The notes under the pieces are model-generated. The model was not told the origin of the DNA and made no database searches. It was given only the letters and a program-made list of their open reading frames with translations. DNA of 51,400 bases from a bacterium HR11 (GTDB lineage: Bacteria; Acidobacteriota; HRBIN11), in contig BEHN01000021.1 of NCBI GenBank assembly GCA_002898535.1, positions 1 to 51,400 of the forward strand. The letters are read 5' to 3'. Position numbers and translations under genes: made by a program. Shown here piece after piece: positions 32,420-41,733 of this stretch (position 1 is the first letter of the stretch; every line of letters begins with the position of its first letter).

Positions 32420-32969
32420 CAGAGCCGTTCGGTTCGTGAGAATGGCCTCGGAACAACCTTTCCCATCCCCCGGAAAGTACGATTTTTCAAAGGGACGGAG
32501 GGACGAAGGGACAAGCAACGGTCTTGGGCCGATGGGTCGGTCGGGGGTTCGGGAATTCGGTCATTCGGGAAGGCCGTTCGACGGCCGACGTAGAAGGCAA
32601 GAGAGCATGGAGCGTTCCAAGTCCCCACGCCTCCCTGAAGCTTTCCTGACCCTTCGCCCTCTCTTGTCGCCGACCGCCGGCGCCGGCCTCCAGGCCTCAT
32701 CCCCGCCCCGGCTGACCTCCCCATGCCCGAGTTCCCGAACTCTCGAATTCCCGGATTCCCGGATTCCCGAATTCCCGAACGGTCGGATAGCTCCGGACCC
32801 CGCTCTAACGAGCGGGGCTGGGATGAAAATGGTCGGCCGGCCTTAACCTGCCGAACTCCCGAATTCCCGGACTCCCGGACTCCCGAATTGCCCTTGCTTG
32901 GAAAACCGTCCTCTCCGAAGGGTTGAAAAAGCCGAATCCATGCGGGTTTTCACGAACCGAACGGCTCTG
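32420..32969. mobile_element. Larger MITE-like composite element (550 bp)
   Basis: Starts CAGAGCCGTTCGGTTCGTGA and ends with the inverse TCACGAACCGAACGGCTCTG. Inverted similarity extends about 75 bp at each end. Internally it has GGTCTTGGGCCGA and TTCGGGAATTCGG words (about 32520-32577), the inverted counterpart of the 15.7-kb GC-rich stretch (32670-32705), and TTCCCGAACTC word arrays on both sides of a CCCCGCTC-TAAC-GAGCGGGG hairpin (32804-32823). No long ORF and no target duplication at its ends. It looks like two inverted modules joined head to head. Confidence 0.75.
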
Positions 32970-33011
32970 TAAAGATGGGGCCGGGGATGATAAGGCGAGG
33001 CACGGTGTCCA

Positions 33012-34232
33012 TCAAGTCCGGTAGCGGGCGTTCAAGCGGACGTAGCCCTCCGTCAGGTCCGAGGTCAGGACCGTCGTGCCGGCCGATCCCCGCCGCAGAC
33101 GGATGCGGACGTCGACGGTCGCCTGGCGGAAGAGCCGCTTGAGTCGTCCGTCCGGGTTCGACTGGAGCCGACCGTCGGCGTAGACCCGATAGGGGCCGAC
33201 CCAGACTTCGGCCTCGGTGGCCCGGAATCGAACGCCGGCTGAGCCGAGGGCCGCCAGGATCCGGCCCACGTTGGGGTCGCCCCCGGCGAGGGCCGTCTTG
33301 ACGAGGGGCGAGTGGGCCACGCGGTAGGCCAGCCGCCGGGCTTCCTCGAGAGACCGAGCGCCCTCGACGTGGACCCGCAGGACGCGGGACGCCCCTTCCC
33401 CGTCCCGGACGATGGCCTCGGCCAGATGCTGACAGACCCCCCGCAGAGCCTCCGCAAAGGCCGTCCATGCGGGCGTGTGCAGACGGATCTCCTCATGGCC
33501 GGCCGTCCCGTTGGCCAGGATGACGACCATGTCGTTGGTGCTCGTGTCGCCGTCGACTGTGATGGCGTTGAAGGACGTCTCGACGGCCTGCCGGAAGGCG
33601 ACGGCCAGGGCCTCCCGCCCGATGACGGCATCCGTCGTCAGGAAAGCCAGCATCGTCGCCATGTTCGGGCAGATCATGCCGGCCCCCTTGGCGATCCCCC
33701 CGATGCGGACCTCGGCCCCGGCGACCCACAGACGGGCGCCGGCGACCTTCGGGAAACGGTCGGTCGTCATGATGGCCCGGGCGGCGTCCATCCCGCCCCG
33801 GGGCGATAGGGCTTGGACGGCCTGGGCGATGCCCCGGCGGACCCGGGCCATCGGAAGGCGCGGCCCGATGACGCCCGTCGAGGCCACGACGACGGCCTCC
33901 CGCCGTTCCAGGCCGAGCGCCTGGCGGGTCCACTCGGCCATCGTCTGAGCATCCCGGAGGCCCTCCCGGCCCGTCCCGGCATTGGCGATGCCGCTGTTGG
34001 CGACGATGGCCTGCAGGAATGGGCTTCGGCGCACGTGCCGACGAGACACCTGGACGGGCGCCGCCGCAAAGACGTTTCGGGTAAAGACGGCGTCGGCGAC
34101 GGCCGGCCGGTCGCTGACGATGAGGGCCAGGTCCGGCTTGCCCATCGGCCGGATGCCGCAGGCGACACCAGCGGCCTGAAATCCGCGAGGATATGTGACG
34201 TGGCCGTCTTCGACGAATTCCCACGCTTTCAC
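33012..34232 (-). CDS. argJ: Bifunctional glutamate N-acetyltransferase/amino-acid acetyltransferase
   Basis: 406 residues. ArgJ recycles the acetyl group from N-acetylornithine to glutamate and often also makes N-acetylglutamate from acetyl-CoA. The self-cleavage site is intact: KGAGMICPNMATMLAF with nucleophile T193, as are GDTSTND, KTALAGGDPNVGRI and the closing ARYRT. GTG 34232 is the start: AGGAG lies 7 nt upstream and the protein then begins with the canonical short lead. It is last in the argCBGHJ run, separated from argH by 161 bp of hairpin repeats. No argA-like gene is present, consistent with a cyclic acetyl pathway. Confidence 0.96.
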   Translation of the reverse strand: MKAWEFVEDGHVTYPRGFQAAGVACGIRPMGKPDLALIVSDRPAVADAVFTRNVFAAAPVQVSRRHVRRSPFLQAIVANSGIANAGTGREGLRDAQTMAEWTRQALGLERREAVVVASTGVIGPRLPMARVRRGIAQAVQALSPRGGMDAARAIMTTDRFPKVAGARLWVAGAEVRIGGIAKGAGMICPNMATMLAFLTTDAVIGREALAVAFRQAVETSFNAITVDGDTSTNDMVVILANGTAGHEEIRLHTPAWTAFAEALRGVCQHLAEAIVRDGEGASRVLRVHVEGARSLEEARRLAYRVAHSPLVKTALAGGDPNVGRILAALGSAGVRFRATEAEVWVGPYRVYADGRLQSNPDGRLKRLFRQATVDVRIRLRRGSAGTTVLTSDLTEGYVRLNARYRT

Positions 34233-34266
34233 GATTTGTCTCCTGTGCTGGGATGATTCCCGACAT

Positions 34267-34361
34267 GGGGACGCCGGCATGATGGCCGGCGCGCTTTAAG
34301 GTTGACGCCAGCATGACTGCGGGCTCTTGAGGAGGACGCCGGGACAACTCCCGGCGTTCGG
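34267..34361. repeat. Three GACGCCGGC hairpin units between argH and argJ
   Basis: Units at 34267-34294 (ACGCCGGCATGATGGCCGGC), 34304-34328 (ACGCCAGCATGACTGCGGGC) and 34333-34361 (GACGCCGGGACAACTCCCGGCG) each form a short stem around ATGA(T/C) or ACAAC. The family recurs at four other gaps. It sits inside the operon, so it may affect argJ expression. Confidence 0.75.
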
Positions 34362-34393
34362 ATGGACCCGTCACCGGTTGAACGGAAGCCCCC

Positions 34394-35773
34394 TTACGAG
34401 CCCGGGGCCTCATCCCGTTCTTGCAGGATCTGCCAGGCCTTCCTAATCTGCTGACGCACGGCGTCCGGTGAAGTCCCCCCCGGGAGGCTCCGTCGCCGGA
34501 CGGCCGCCGCGGGGTCCCAGACTTGACGGACGCTTTCGTCTACGGCGGGGAGCCACTCGGCGAGCTCCGCCGGCGAGAAGCTCTCCGGCGGACGGCCGAC
34601 GGCCTCGGCGTGGGCCACCCAGCGGGCGACGGCCTGCTGGGCCGTCCGGAAGGGGACGCCCCGGGCCACGAGGAAGTCCACGAGTTCGACCGTCAGGGTC
34701 CACGGCTGGAGCCGCGCCCGGGCGACGTCGGCCCGGACCGTCGTGCCCTCGACGACCTGCCGCATGACCGCCAGGGCCTGACGGAGGTCGTCGACGGCTT
34801 CGACGAGGTACGTCTTGTCCCACTGGAGGTCCTTGCTGTAGCCCCAGGGGAGGCCCTTCAGCGTCGTGCCGAGGCCGACCAGGGCGCTCAGCCAACGGCC
34901 CGCCAGCCCGCGGACCAGCTCGAGGACGTCGGGATTCCGCTTGTGAGGAAGCAGGCTGGAAGACGTCGTCAGCGACTCGTCGAGGGCCAGCCATCCGAAC
35001 TCGTCGCCCGAAAACAGGACCCAGTCCTCGGCCATCCGGGAGAGGTGAATCCCCGTCGTCAGGCAGGCATACAGGAAGTCTAAGATGAAGTCCCGGTCGC
35101 TGACGGCGTCCAGGGCGTTGTCGGTCGGACCCGCAAAGCCGAGGCGTCGGGCCAGGGCCGTCCGGTCGATGGGGACGGTCGTCCCGGCCAGGGCGCCGGA
35201 CCCATAGGGGCAGGCGTCCATCCGGCGGAGGGCCGTCCGGAAGCGGTCCCGGTCCCGCTCGAAGGCAAAGAACCAGCTCATCAGGTAGAAGCCCCACGTC
35301 ACGGGCTGGGCCTGGCGGAGATGGGTGTATCCCGGGACGACCGTCTCGACGTGACGTTCGGCCTGCTCGACCAGGCTCGTCTGGAGGGACCGGATGCCCC
35401 CGAGGAGGTCCGACCCGGCCCGCCGGAGGAAGAGCCTCTCGACGGTCACGACGTCTTCGTTGCGGCTCCGGCCCGTGGCGACTTTGGCGGCGACGGGGCC
35501 GACGGCCTCGGCCAGGACGGCCTCGACGGCCGTATGGACGTCCTCGAAGTCGCCGGCCGGGGGTTCGGCCTGGGCGGCCATCCGGTCGAGGGCCTCGGCC
35601 AGGGCCTGAAATTCGGCATCGCTGAGGAGACCTGCCCCATGCAAAGCCCGGGCATAAGCCCGGGTCGCCTCGACCTCTTCCCGCCAGAGCCGGCGGTCGA
35701 CGGGATAGGAGGCCTGCCATGCGTCGAGGTCGCTCCGGGGCTTTTGGAAACGGGACGCCCACAGCCGTTTCAT
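34394..35773 (-). CDS. argH: Argininosuccinate lyase
   Basis: 459 residues. ArgH splits argininosuccinate to arginine and fumarate. Visible hallmarks are GRSRNED, PGYTHLRQAQPVTWGFYLMSW, SGALAGTT and the superfamily signature TSSSLLPHKRNPD. GGAGGAAGG precedes twin ATGs at 35776 and 35773; the second has better spacing. The TGA of argG lies across both, so the genes are coupled. The C-terminal part is somewhat diverged (RPPESFSPAELAEWLP) but complete. Confidence 0.96.
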   Translation of the reverse strand: MKRLWASRFQKPRSDLDAWQASYPVDRRLWREEVEATRAYARALHGAGLLSDAEFQALAEALDRMAAQAEPPAGDFEDVHTAVEAVLAEAVGPVAAKVATGRSRNEDVVTVERLFLRRAGSDLLGGIRSLQTSLVEQAERHVETVVPGYTHLRQAQPVTWGFYLMSWFFAFERDRDRFRTALRRMDACPYGSGALAGTTVPIDRTALARRLGFAGPTDNALDAVSDRDFILDFLYACLTTGIHLSRMAEDWVLFSGDEFGWLALDESLTTSSSLLPHKRNPDVLELVRGLAGRWLSALVGLGTTLKGLPWGYSKDLQWDKTYLVEAVDDLRQALAVMRQVVEGTTVRADVARARLQPWTLTVELVDFLVARGVPFRTAQQAVARWVAHAEAVGRPPESFSPAELAEWLPAVDESVRQVWDPAAAVRRRSLPGGTSPDAVRQQIRKAWQILQERDEAPGS

Positions 35774-36999
35774 CATCCTTCCTCCGAGACGCCGACCGGG
35801 AGGTCCACGGCCCGACGGCGGGCGGCGTAGTACTCCTGGGACTCCAGGCCCCACAGGCGGATGAAGCCCTCGGCCGCCCGGTGGTCGAAGGCGTCGTCGG
35901 CGTCATACGTCGCCAGCCGCTTTTGATACAGCGAATAGGGCGACTCCCGACCGACGACCTGGACGTGGCCCTTCCAGAGCCGCAGGTGGACCGTGCCCGT
36001 CACGACCTCTTGGGTCTTCTGCATGAAGGCGTCCAGGGCCTCCCGCAGGGGCGAGTACCACAGGCCGTAGTAGACGAGTTCGGCGTACTTCAGGTCCATC
36101 GCCTGCTTGAAGTGCAGGAGTTCCCGGGGGAGGACCATGGACTCCAGGGCCGCATGGGCCTGCAAGAGGACGGTCGCCGCCGGGGCCTCGTAGACCTCCC
36201 GGGACTTGATGCCGACGAGGCGGCTCTCGATGTGGTCGATGCGGCCCACGCCGTGGAGGCCGGCCCATTCGTTGAGGGTCTGGACGAGCGTCACGGGCGG
36301 CGTCGGCACGCCGTTCAGGGCCACGGGGACGCCCGCCTCGAAGGTCACGCTACACTCGAGGGGCTCATCCGGCGCCGTCGCCACCGAGCGCGTCCACTCG
36401 AAGGCGTCCTCCGGGGGCTCGGCCATCGGGTCTTCCAGGACGCCCGCCTCGATGGAACGACCCCAGAGGTTCTCGTCGATGGAATAGGGCTTGGACTGCG
36501 AGGCCTTGACGGGAATGCCCCTCTCCTCCGCATACCGGAGGAGCTCCGGCCGGGACATCCGCCACTCCCGCACGGGGGCGATGACCTTCAGCCGGGGATT
36601 CAGCGCCGCCACGCCCAGCTCGATGCGGACCTGGTCGTTGCCCTTGCCGGTACATCCGTGAGCTACGTACTCGGCCCCCTCCCGCTCGGCGACCGCCACG
36701 AGGTGGCGGGCGATCAGCGGTCGGGAGAGGGCGCTGATCAGGGGATAGACGCCTTCGTATCGGGCGTTGGCCCGGAGGGCCGGAAAGACGAAGTCCCGGA
36801 CGAACTCCTCTCGGGCGTTCACGACGTAAGCCCGCAAGGCCCCCAGCCGGCGGGCCTTCTCGGCGACGGCCGCCAGGTCCTCGGGCTGACCCACGTCGAC
36901 GGTCAGCGTGACGACCGACAGGCCGTACCGCTCCTGAAGCCACCGGATGCTACAGGACGTGTCCAGCCCGCCGGAATAAGCGAGGACGACTTTCGGCAT
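35773..36999 (-). CDS. argG: Argininosuccinate synthase
   Basis: 408 residues, the standard type 1 length. ArgG joins citrulline and aspartate with ATP. It has the PP-loop AYSGGLDTS, the HGCTGKGNDQVRIE motif, SIDENLWGRSIE, and the substrate segment around GVGRIDHIESRLVGIKSREVYE. ATG 36999 is 26 bp after argB and the stop overlaps the argH start. It follows argB directly; argF and argD are not in this cluster. Confidence 0.97.
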   Translation of the reverse strand: MPKVVLAYSGGLDTSCSIRWLQERYGLSVVTLTVDVGQPEDLAAVAEKARRLGALRAYVVNAREEFVRDFVFPALRANARYEGVYPLISALSRPLIARHLVAVAEREGAEYVAHGCTGKGNDQVRIELGVAALNPRLKVIAPVREWRMSRPELLRYAEERGIPVKASQSKPYSIDENLWGRSIEAGVLEDPMAEPPEDAFEWTRSVATAPDEPLECSVTFEAGVPVALNGVPTPPVTLVQTLNEWAGLHGVGRIDHIESRLVGIKSREVYEAPAATVLLQAHAALESMVLPRELLHFKQAMDLKYAELVYYGLWYSPLREALDAFMQKTQEVVTGTVHLRLWKGHVQVVGRESPYSLYQKRLATYDADDAFDHRAAEGFIRLWGLESQEYYAARRRAVDLPVGVSEEG

Positions 37000-37025
37000 G
37001 ATGGACCTCCCCGGAAATCTGGATT

Positions 37026-37814
37026 TTACTTCGTCACTCCATTACTCCGTTCCCCCACGACCCACGTCCCCCACTCGCTCCCCTCGATCTGACGGGTCAG
37101 GGCCACCGGGCCAAGACCCGTGATAAGGACCCGCCGGACTCCCCGGCCCAGGGCCTCGACGGCGGCGGCCGCCTTCGGGATCATACCGTCCCGGATGATG
37201 CCCGCCTGGACCAAGCGGTCGAAGGCCTTCGGCGTCAGCCACGGCAGACGCCGGCCAGCGGCGTCCAGCACGCCGGGCGTGTCCGTCAGCAGGAGCAGGC
37301 ATTCCGCCTCGAGGGCACCCGCCACGGCCGCCGCCACCTCGTCGGCGTTCACGTTCAGGGCCCGCCCGTGGCCGTCCGAACAGATGGGCGCCAGGACGAT
37401 GACCCAGCCGTTCCCGAGGAGCGCCTGAAACGCCTCCCGCCGGACTTCCACGGGCTCCCCGACCTCGCCCAGCTCGGGCCGCCGGCGAGCGACGACCAGG
37501 TCCAGGTCCCGACCCGAAAGGCCGAGGGCCGGGATGCCCTGCCGTTGAAGCCCCCCGACCAGCCGCCGGTTGATGACCCCCGAGAGGACCATCTCGGCGA
37601 CGGCCAGCGTCGCCGGGTCCGTGAATCGGCGCCCCTGGACGAACCGGGCCTCGAGGCCGAATCGGGCGCTCATCTCGGTAATCTCCGGGCCGCCGCCGTG
37701 GACGATGACGACCGCCCGCTCCCGGCGCCGCAGGTCGGCCACTTCGGCCACGACGGCGGACCAGGTCGCCTCGTCCAGGAGGCGACCCCCGACCTTCAGG
37801 ACGACCGTCTTCAT
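37026..37814 (-). CDS. argB: Acetylglutamate kinase
   Basis: 262 residues of the amino-acid kinase fold: VLKVGGRLL, VIVHGGGPEITEMSARFGL, FVQGRRFTDPATLAVAEMVLSG (read in parts), NRRLVGGLQRQG, ALNVNADEVAAAVAGAL, and GMIPKAAAAVEAL near the end. It phosphorylates N-acetylglutamate. The RFTD variant (instead of RVTD) and LysZ-like features make a dual arginine/lysine role conceivable, but the argC neighbour argues for arginine. GGAGG precedes ATG 37814, which overlaps the argC stop (ATGA). Confidence 0.93.
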   Translation of the reverse strand: MKTVVLKVGGRLLDEATWSAVVAEVADLRRRERAVVIVHGGGPEITEMSARFGLEARFVQGRRFTDPATLAVAEMVLSGVINRRLVGGLQRQGIPALGLSGRDLDLVVARRRPELGEVGEPVEVRREAFQALLGNGWVIVLAPICSDGHGRALNVNADEVAAAVAGALEAECLLLLTDTPGVLDAAGRRLPWLTPKAFDRLVQAGIIRDGMIPKAAAAVEALGRGVRRVLITGLGPVALTRQIEGSEWGTWVVGERSNGVTK

Positions 37815-38833
37815 CCGTCGCCTCCTTCGACCGGCAGGCCCAGCGTCTCGTCCCATCCCATCAAGAGGTTCATCGTCTGGATGGCCTGACCGCTGGCGCC
37901 CTTCAGGAGATTGTCGAGAGCCGCCACGAGGACGACCCATCCCGTCTCGTCGGCCTCGACGACCCCGACGTCGCACCGGTTCGTCCCGACGACGTCGTGA
38001 AGCGCCGGGACTTCGCCGAGGGGGCGGACCCGCACGAAGGGCCGACCGGCATAAGCCTCCGCCAAGCAGGACCAGACCGTCCGCGCCGTGGCCCCACTCC
38101 GTAAGGCCGCATAGGCCGTCACCATCAGGCCCCGTCGAACGGGTAAGAGGCCCGCCGTAAACAGGATGTGGCTCGGCGTCCCGGTCCAGGCCTCCAGGTA
38201 GTGCTCGATCTCGCCCACGTGCCGATGCCGCCGGCCGGCCGAGTAGACCGTGAAGTTCTCCTGCACGCCTACGAAGTGAGTCCGCTCCGTCGGCGTCCGG
38301 CCGGCGCCCGTCACGCCGGACTTCGCATCGACGACGATCGGGCGGGCCTCGATCAGGCCGGCCCGGACCACCGGCAGGACGGCCAGCCAGACGGCCGTCG
38401 GGTAGCACCCGGGATTGGCGATGATCCGCCGGTCCCGAGCCGCCTCGGCGTTCCATTCCGGCAGGACTAAGACGGCCTCGGCCAAACGCTCCGGACACGG
38501 ATGAGGCATCCCGTACCAGGCCGTATAGAGCTCGGGCGTCGGGAACCGAAAATCCCCGCTCAGGTCGATGACCCGGGCCCCCCGGTCGGCCCAGGCGGCC
38601 ACCCAGCGGGCCGACTCACCGTGGGGCAGACACGAAAAGACCCAATCGACGGAATCCGACAGGGCCTCCTCAGGGGTGCGCCACGGGCCGGGAAACTGCC
38701 GGGTCCCGACGGCGTCCGGCTGACGGGCCGTCGCAAAGACGACCCGGACCCTGGGGTGCCGTCGGAGGCGCCGGAGGAGTTCGAGGCCCGTGAATCCGGA
38801 CCCGCCGAGGACGCCGACCTGGAGGGTCTGCAT
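37811..38833 (-). CDS. argC: N-acetyl-gamma-glutamyl-phosphate reductase
   Basis: 340 residues. It reduces acetylglutamyl phosphate with NADPH. The N-terminal GVLGGSGFTGLELLRRL binds nucleotide, FSCLPHGES and DLSGDFRF are family blocks, and the catalytic Cys is C143 in IANPGCYPTAVWLA. KSGVTGAGR and the late GVVEADETG...LVAALDNLLKGASGQA complete it. First gene of the arginine operon; GGAG lies 10 nt before ATG 38833. An AT-rich patch with a dyad lies about 140 bp upstream. Confidence 0.96.
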   Translation of the reverse strand: MQTLQVGVLGGSGFTGLELLRRLRRHPRVRVVFATARQPDAVGTRQFPGPWRTPEEALSDSVDWVFSCLPHGESARWVAAWADRGARVIDLSGDFRFPTPELYTAWYGMPHPCPERLAEAVLVLPEWNAEAARDRRIIANPGCYPTAVWLAVLPVVRAGLIEARPIVVDAKSGVTGAGRTPTERTHFVGVQENFTVYSAGRRHRHVGEIEHYLEAWTGTPSHILFTAGLLPVRRGLMVTAYAALRSGATARTVWSCLAEAYAGRPFVRVRPLGEVPALHDVVGTNRCDVGVVEADETGWVVLVAALDNLLKGASGQAIQTMNLLMGWDETLGLPVEGGDG

Positions 38834-38964
38834 GGCGTTGCGTCTCCGCTTTCAAGTTCGGGACGGGCCATGGTAGGGCGCCGGCCCGTCCTGCGCCGAT
38901 TCCGGCCATCGGCCTGGACCCGCCGCCCCAAGGGCGTTTGCGGGGCCTCCCATCGGCGTGAACG

Positions 38965-39010
38965 CCATCAATTACAAATAGAAATTTGATTTATGCATTA
39001 GATTTGTGGA
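38965..39010. promoter_or_regulatory. AT-rich control region upstream of argC
   Basis: About 45 bp that are strikingly A/T-rich for this genome, containing the dyad CAAAT-AGAA-ATTTG (38975-38988) and the palindrome-like TTATGCATTA (38991-39000). It lies in the 444-bp gap 38834-39277 between argC and the PEGA gene (both leftward). A promoter/operator for the arg operon is the simplest reading; it does not match the ArgR box well. The rest of the gap holds GGTATTCGGCATTGG words and no ORF. Confidence 0.5.
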
Positions 39011-39277
39011 ATCCGAAGACGAGTCACGCCCGGCAAGGTCAGAGAACCGCCGGGACCTTGAGTCTCGGGGGAATTCCCATCGGCGGGGTCGTTTAGGCAG
39101 GCCTATGCCGGCGACGCAGGGTCGAGGTCACCGGGTCATGGGGGGCACACAACACAAGGTTCATCGGCGTATATCCGATTGAATTGGGGTCCTCGGTATT
39201 CGGCATTGGACATCGGGTTTCGATATGCGACTGAATCCCCGATACTGAAAGCCGAACACCGCATGTAGTTCTTAATC

Positions 39278-40495
39278 TTATTCCGGCCTCCCGTCCCTGT
39301 CAAGCCCTGGCGCCGGGGTGGCCGGCGGCGGAGGATTCTGCCAGAGCTGGCCCGACGTGAAGTCGTAGCCGACCCGCAGGGTCCCGCCCGGGGGGAGCTC
39401 GATCGGGACCCGGTAGCTCCGGCCGTCCGGTCGGCGGAACTCCAGCTCATGGGGTCCCGCCGGGAGTGTGACGACGGCCGGGGTCTCCCCGTAGCGGCGG
39501 CCGTCGATCCAGACCTCACTCCAGGGCCAGCTATTGACGTAAAGCCTGGCCGGTGTCGGCGGTGTCACCGGGAGGGTCACGGCCTGACCGGCGGCGACCT
39601 CGACCGTGAACTCTTGGGGTGCCGGGGGCGGCCCCTTGTCGGTCGAAAGCCACACGACACGGACCCGATGGGTGCCCGCCGGGACCTGGATCTCGGCGAC
39701 GGGTGCCGTGGCGGCCAGGGCATCGTCGACGTAAATCTGGGCCGGCTCTTGAATGTTCACGACCAGACGCCCCATCGCCGGCGGGGCCGGGACGGCGGGG
39801 GCGGGTGCCTCGGCCTTTGAGGGCGGCGCGACCGGTCGGTGGGCTGGGGTCGGCGGAGACGGCCTCTCGGGGCGGGACCATCGACGCACCAACCAGTATC
39901 CGGAGAAGCCGACGCCGAACACGACCCCAAAGACGAGGACGACCCAGCCGATACGAGCGGCCGTGGGGACGGCGGATGGGAGAGGAGTCCGGCCGGTGGA
40001 AAGGGGTGCTTCCGGCGTCGGGCTTCGTACCGGCTGGGGTAGCGGCTCAACAGGTTCAAGGGCTGGCGGAGCCGGCGTCTCCGCAGGACTGGGCGGCGCC
40101 CAGGCTTCTTCGGATGGGACCTCCAGACTGGGACGCTCGATGATGCGGGTCTCCTCCGTGTCCATCGTCTCGAAGCTCATCAGGCGGGGGTCGATATAGA
40201 CCGTCGGCTTTTCGTCGGGGGCCGTCTCCGGCGGCGTCGCGACGGGCGGTGCTGTCTCTTCTTGAGGCGTCCGGGCCGTCTCTCCCTCCAGGGGACGACG
40301 GCACCAGGGGCACCGGTCCAGGCCGACCAGGACTTTCTGGCCGCAGTGTGGGCAGGGTCGGTGAAATTCGGGGGGAATCCGCTGGGGGACGGTGATGATT
40401 TGGGTCTTGTCCTGGTCCCGCAGGGGCACGTCGCACAAGGGGCACGTGTCCCGTTCGTCGGGATAGGCGGAACCGCACGAGGGACAGACTCGCAT
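39278..40495 (-). CDS. Zinc-ribbon, single-pass membrane protein with PEGA-like domains
   Basis: 405 residues. Two zinc ribbons open the chain: CPSCG...CPLC (residues 4-7 and 18-21) and CPHCG...CPWC (about 48-65). A proline/glutamate-rich linker, one transmembrane helix (about 181-203) and a P/A-rich spacer follow. Two PEGA-like beta domains come next (LVVNIQEPAQIYVDD...VPAGTHRVRV and LYVNSWPWSEVWIDGRRYGETP...LPAGPHELEF). This looks like a cytosolic sensor or docking head joined to wall- or matrix-binding PEGA modules. GGAG lies 6 nt before ATG 40495. It follows kbl by 41 bp, perhaps only by chance. Confidence 0.87.
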   Translation of the reverse strand: MRVCPSCGSAYPDERDTCPLCDVPLRDQDKTQIITVPQRIPPEFHRPCPHCGQKVLVGLDRCPWCRRPLEGETARTPQEETAPPVATPPETAPDEKPTVYIDPRLMSFETMDTEETRIIERPSLEVPSEEAWAPPSPAETPAPPALEPVEPLPQPVRSPTPEAPLSTGRTPLPSAVPTAARIGWVVLVFGVVFGVGFSGYWLVRRWSRPERPSPPTPAHRPVAPPSKAEAPAPAVPAPPAMGRLVVNIQEPAQIYVDDALAATAPVAEIQVPAGTHRVRVVWLSTDKGPPPAPQEFTVEVAAGQAVTLPVTPPTPARLYVNSWPWSEVWIDGRRYGETPAVVTLPAGPHELEFRRPDGRSYRVPIELPPGGTLRVGYDFTSGQLWQNPPPPATPAPGLDRDGRPE

Positions 40496-40536
40496 CTACG
40501 TCTCCAGCCGCCGGACACCCGGGACCCGACACCCGT

Positions 40537-41718
40537 TCAACTCACGACGCCGAGCTCCCGGCCGACTCGACGGAAGACCTCGAGGGCGAAGTCGAGGTCC
40601 TCCTTGGCATGGACGGCCGAGATCATGACCCGGATCCGGGCCTGGCCCCGGGGCACGGTCGGGTAGCCGATGGCCTGGGCAAAGACGTTGTGTTCGAACA
40701 GGCGCTTCGAGAACTCGGTCGCCAGCCGGGCGTCGCCCAGCATGACGGGCGTGATGGGCGTCTGGCTCCGGCCCGTATCGAAGCCCAACTGGCGCATGCC
40801 CTCCTTGAAGTAGCGGGCGTTTTCCCAGAGGCGTTCGACGAGCTCGGTGCTCTCCGTCAGGATGTCTACGGCGGCGATGCAGGCCGCCACGTCGGGCGGC
40901 GTGACGGCGCTGGAGAACAGGAACGGCCGGGCCTTCTGACGGAGGTACTCGACGAGCCGGGCCGACCCGGCCACGTACCCCCCGACGACGCCGAAGGCCT
41001 TCGACAGGGTCCCGATCTCGATGTCGACCTGTCCGTGCAGGCCGAAGTGGTCGACGATGCCGCGGCCGCCGTGGCCGAGGACGCCCTCGCCGTGGGCGTC
41101 GTCGACCATCAGGATGCACTCGTACTGGCGCGCCAGTCGCACCAGCTCCGGGAGGGGGGCGATGTCGCCGTCCATGCTGAACACGCCGTCCGTCACGAGG
41201 AGTCGCCGCCGGTACTTAGAGGCCTCCCGGCGGAGGATGTCTTCGAGGGCCTGGACGTCGCAGTGGGGATAGCGGACGATCTGGGCCCGGCTGAGGCGGC
41301 ATCCGTCGATGATGCTGGCGTGGTTCAGTTCGTCGGAAAAGATGGCGTCTTCGGGCCCGACGAGGGCCGGGATCGTCGCCAGGTTGGCCGCAAAACCGGA
41401 CTGGAGGGACAGCGCGGCCTCGACGTGTTTGAACTCGGCGAGCTTCCGTTCGAGTTCCAGGTGGAGGCTCATCGTCCCGGCGATGGTCCGGACGGCGGCC
41501 GGGCCGACGCCGAACCGCTCGATGGCCTCCTGGGCCGCCTTCCGAAGGGCCGGGTGGTTGGCAAAGCCCAGATAGTTATTCGAACACAGGTTCAGGACCC
41601 GGCGGCCCTGGACGGTGATCCAGGCGCCCTGCGGGCTCTCGATGGTCCGGATGTAGATGTACAGGCCCTGGGCCTGGAGTTCCTGGAGTTCCGTGTCGAT
41701 GAAGTCCAACACGCCCAT
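40537..41718 (-). CDS. kbl: Glycine C-acetyltransferase (2-amino-3-ketobutyrate CoA ligase)
   Basis: 393 residues, PLP-dependent alpha-oxoamine synthase. It cleaves 2-amino-3-oxobutanoate with CoA to glycine and acetyl-CoA. Visible are the [10 protein letters not shown] start of the fold, [28 protein letters not shown], the PLP lysine K240 in [18 protein letters not shown], and [12 protein letters not shown]. Length and the FGVVGGY segment favour Kbl over BioF, and tdh lies just upstream. AGGAGG precedes ATG 41718, 15 bp after tdh. Confidence 0.95.
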   Translation of the reverse strand: MGVLDFIDTELQELQAQGLYIYIRTIESPQGAWITVQGRRVLNLCSNNYLGFANHPALRKAAQEAIERFGVGPAAVRTIAGTMSLHLELERKLAEFKHVEAALSLQSGFAANLATIPALVGPEDAIFSDELNHASIIDGCRLSRAQIVRYPHCDVQALEDILRREASKYRRRLLVTDGVFSMDGDIAPLPELVRLARQYECILMVDDAHGEGVLGHGGRGIVDHFGLHGQVDIEIGTLSKAFGVVGGYVAGSARLVEYLRQKARPFLFSSAVTPPDVAACIAAVDILTESTELVERLWENARYFKEGMRQLGFDTGRSQTPITPVMLGDARLATEFSKRLFEHNVFAQAIGYPTVPRGQARIRVMISAVHAKEDLDFALEVFRRVGRELGVVS

Positions 41719-41733
41719 CGTCGGCCTCCTGGC

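Noticed and set aside
38965-39010. Canonical ArgR box
   Set aside because: No TGNATWWWWATNCA match; only loosely similar TGCATAAATCA on the minus strand.
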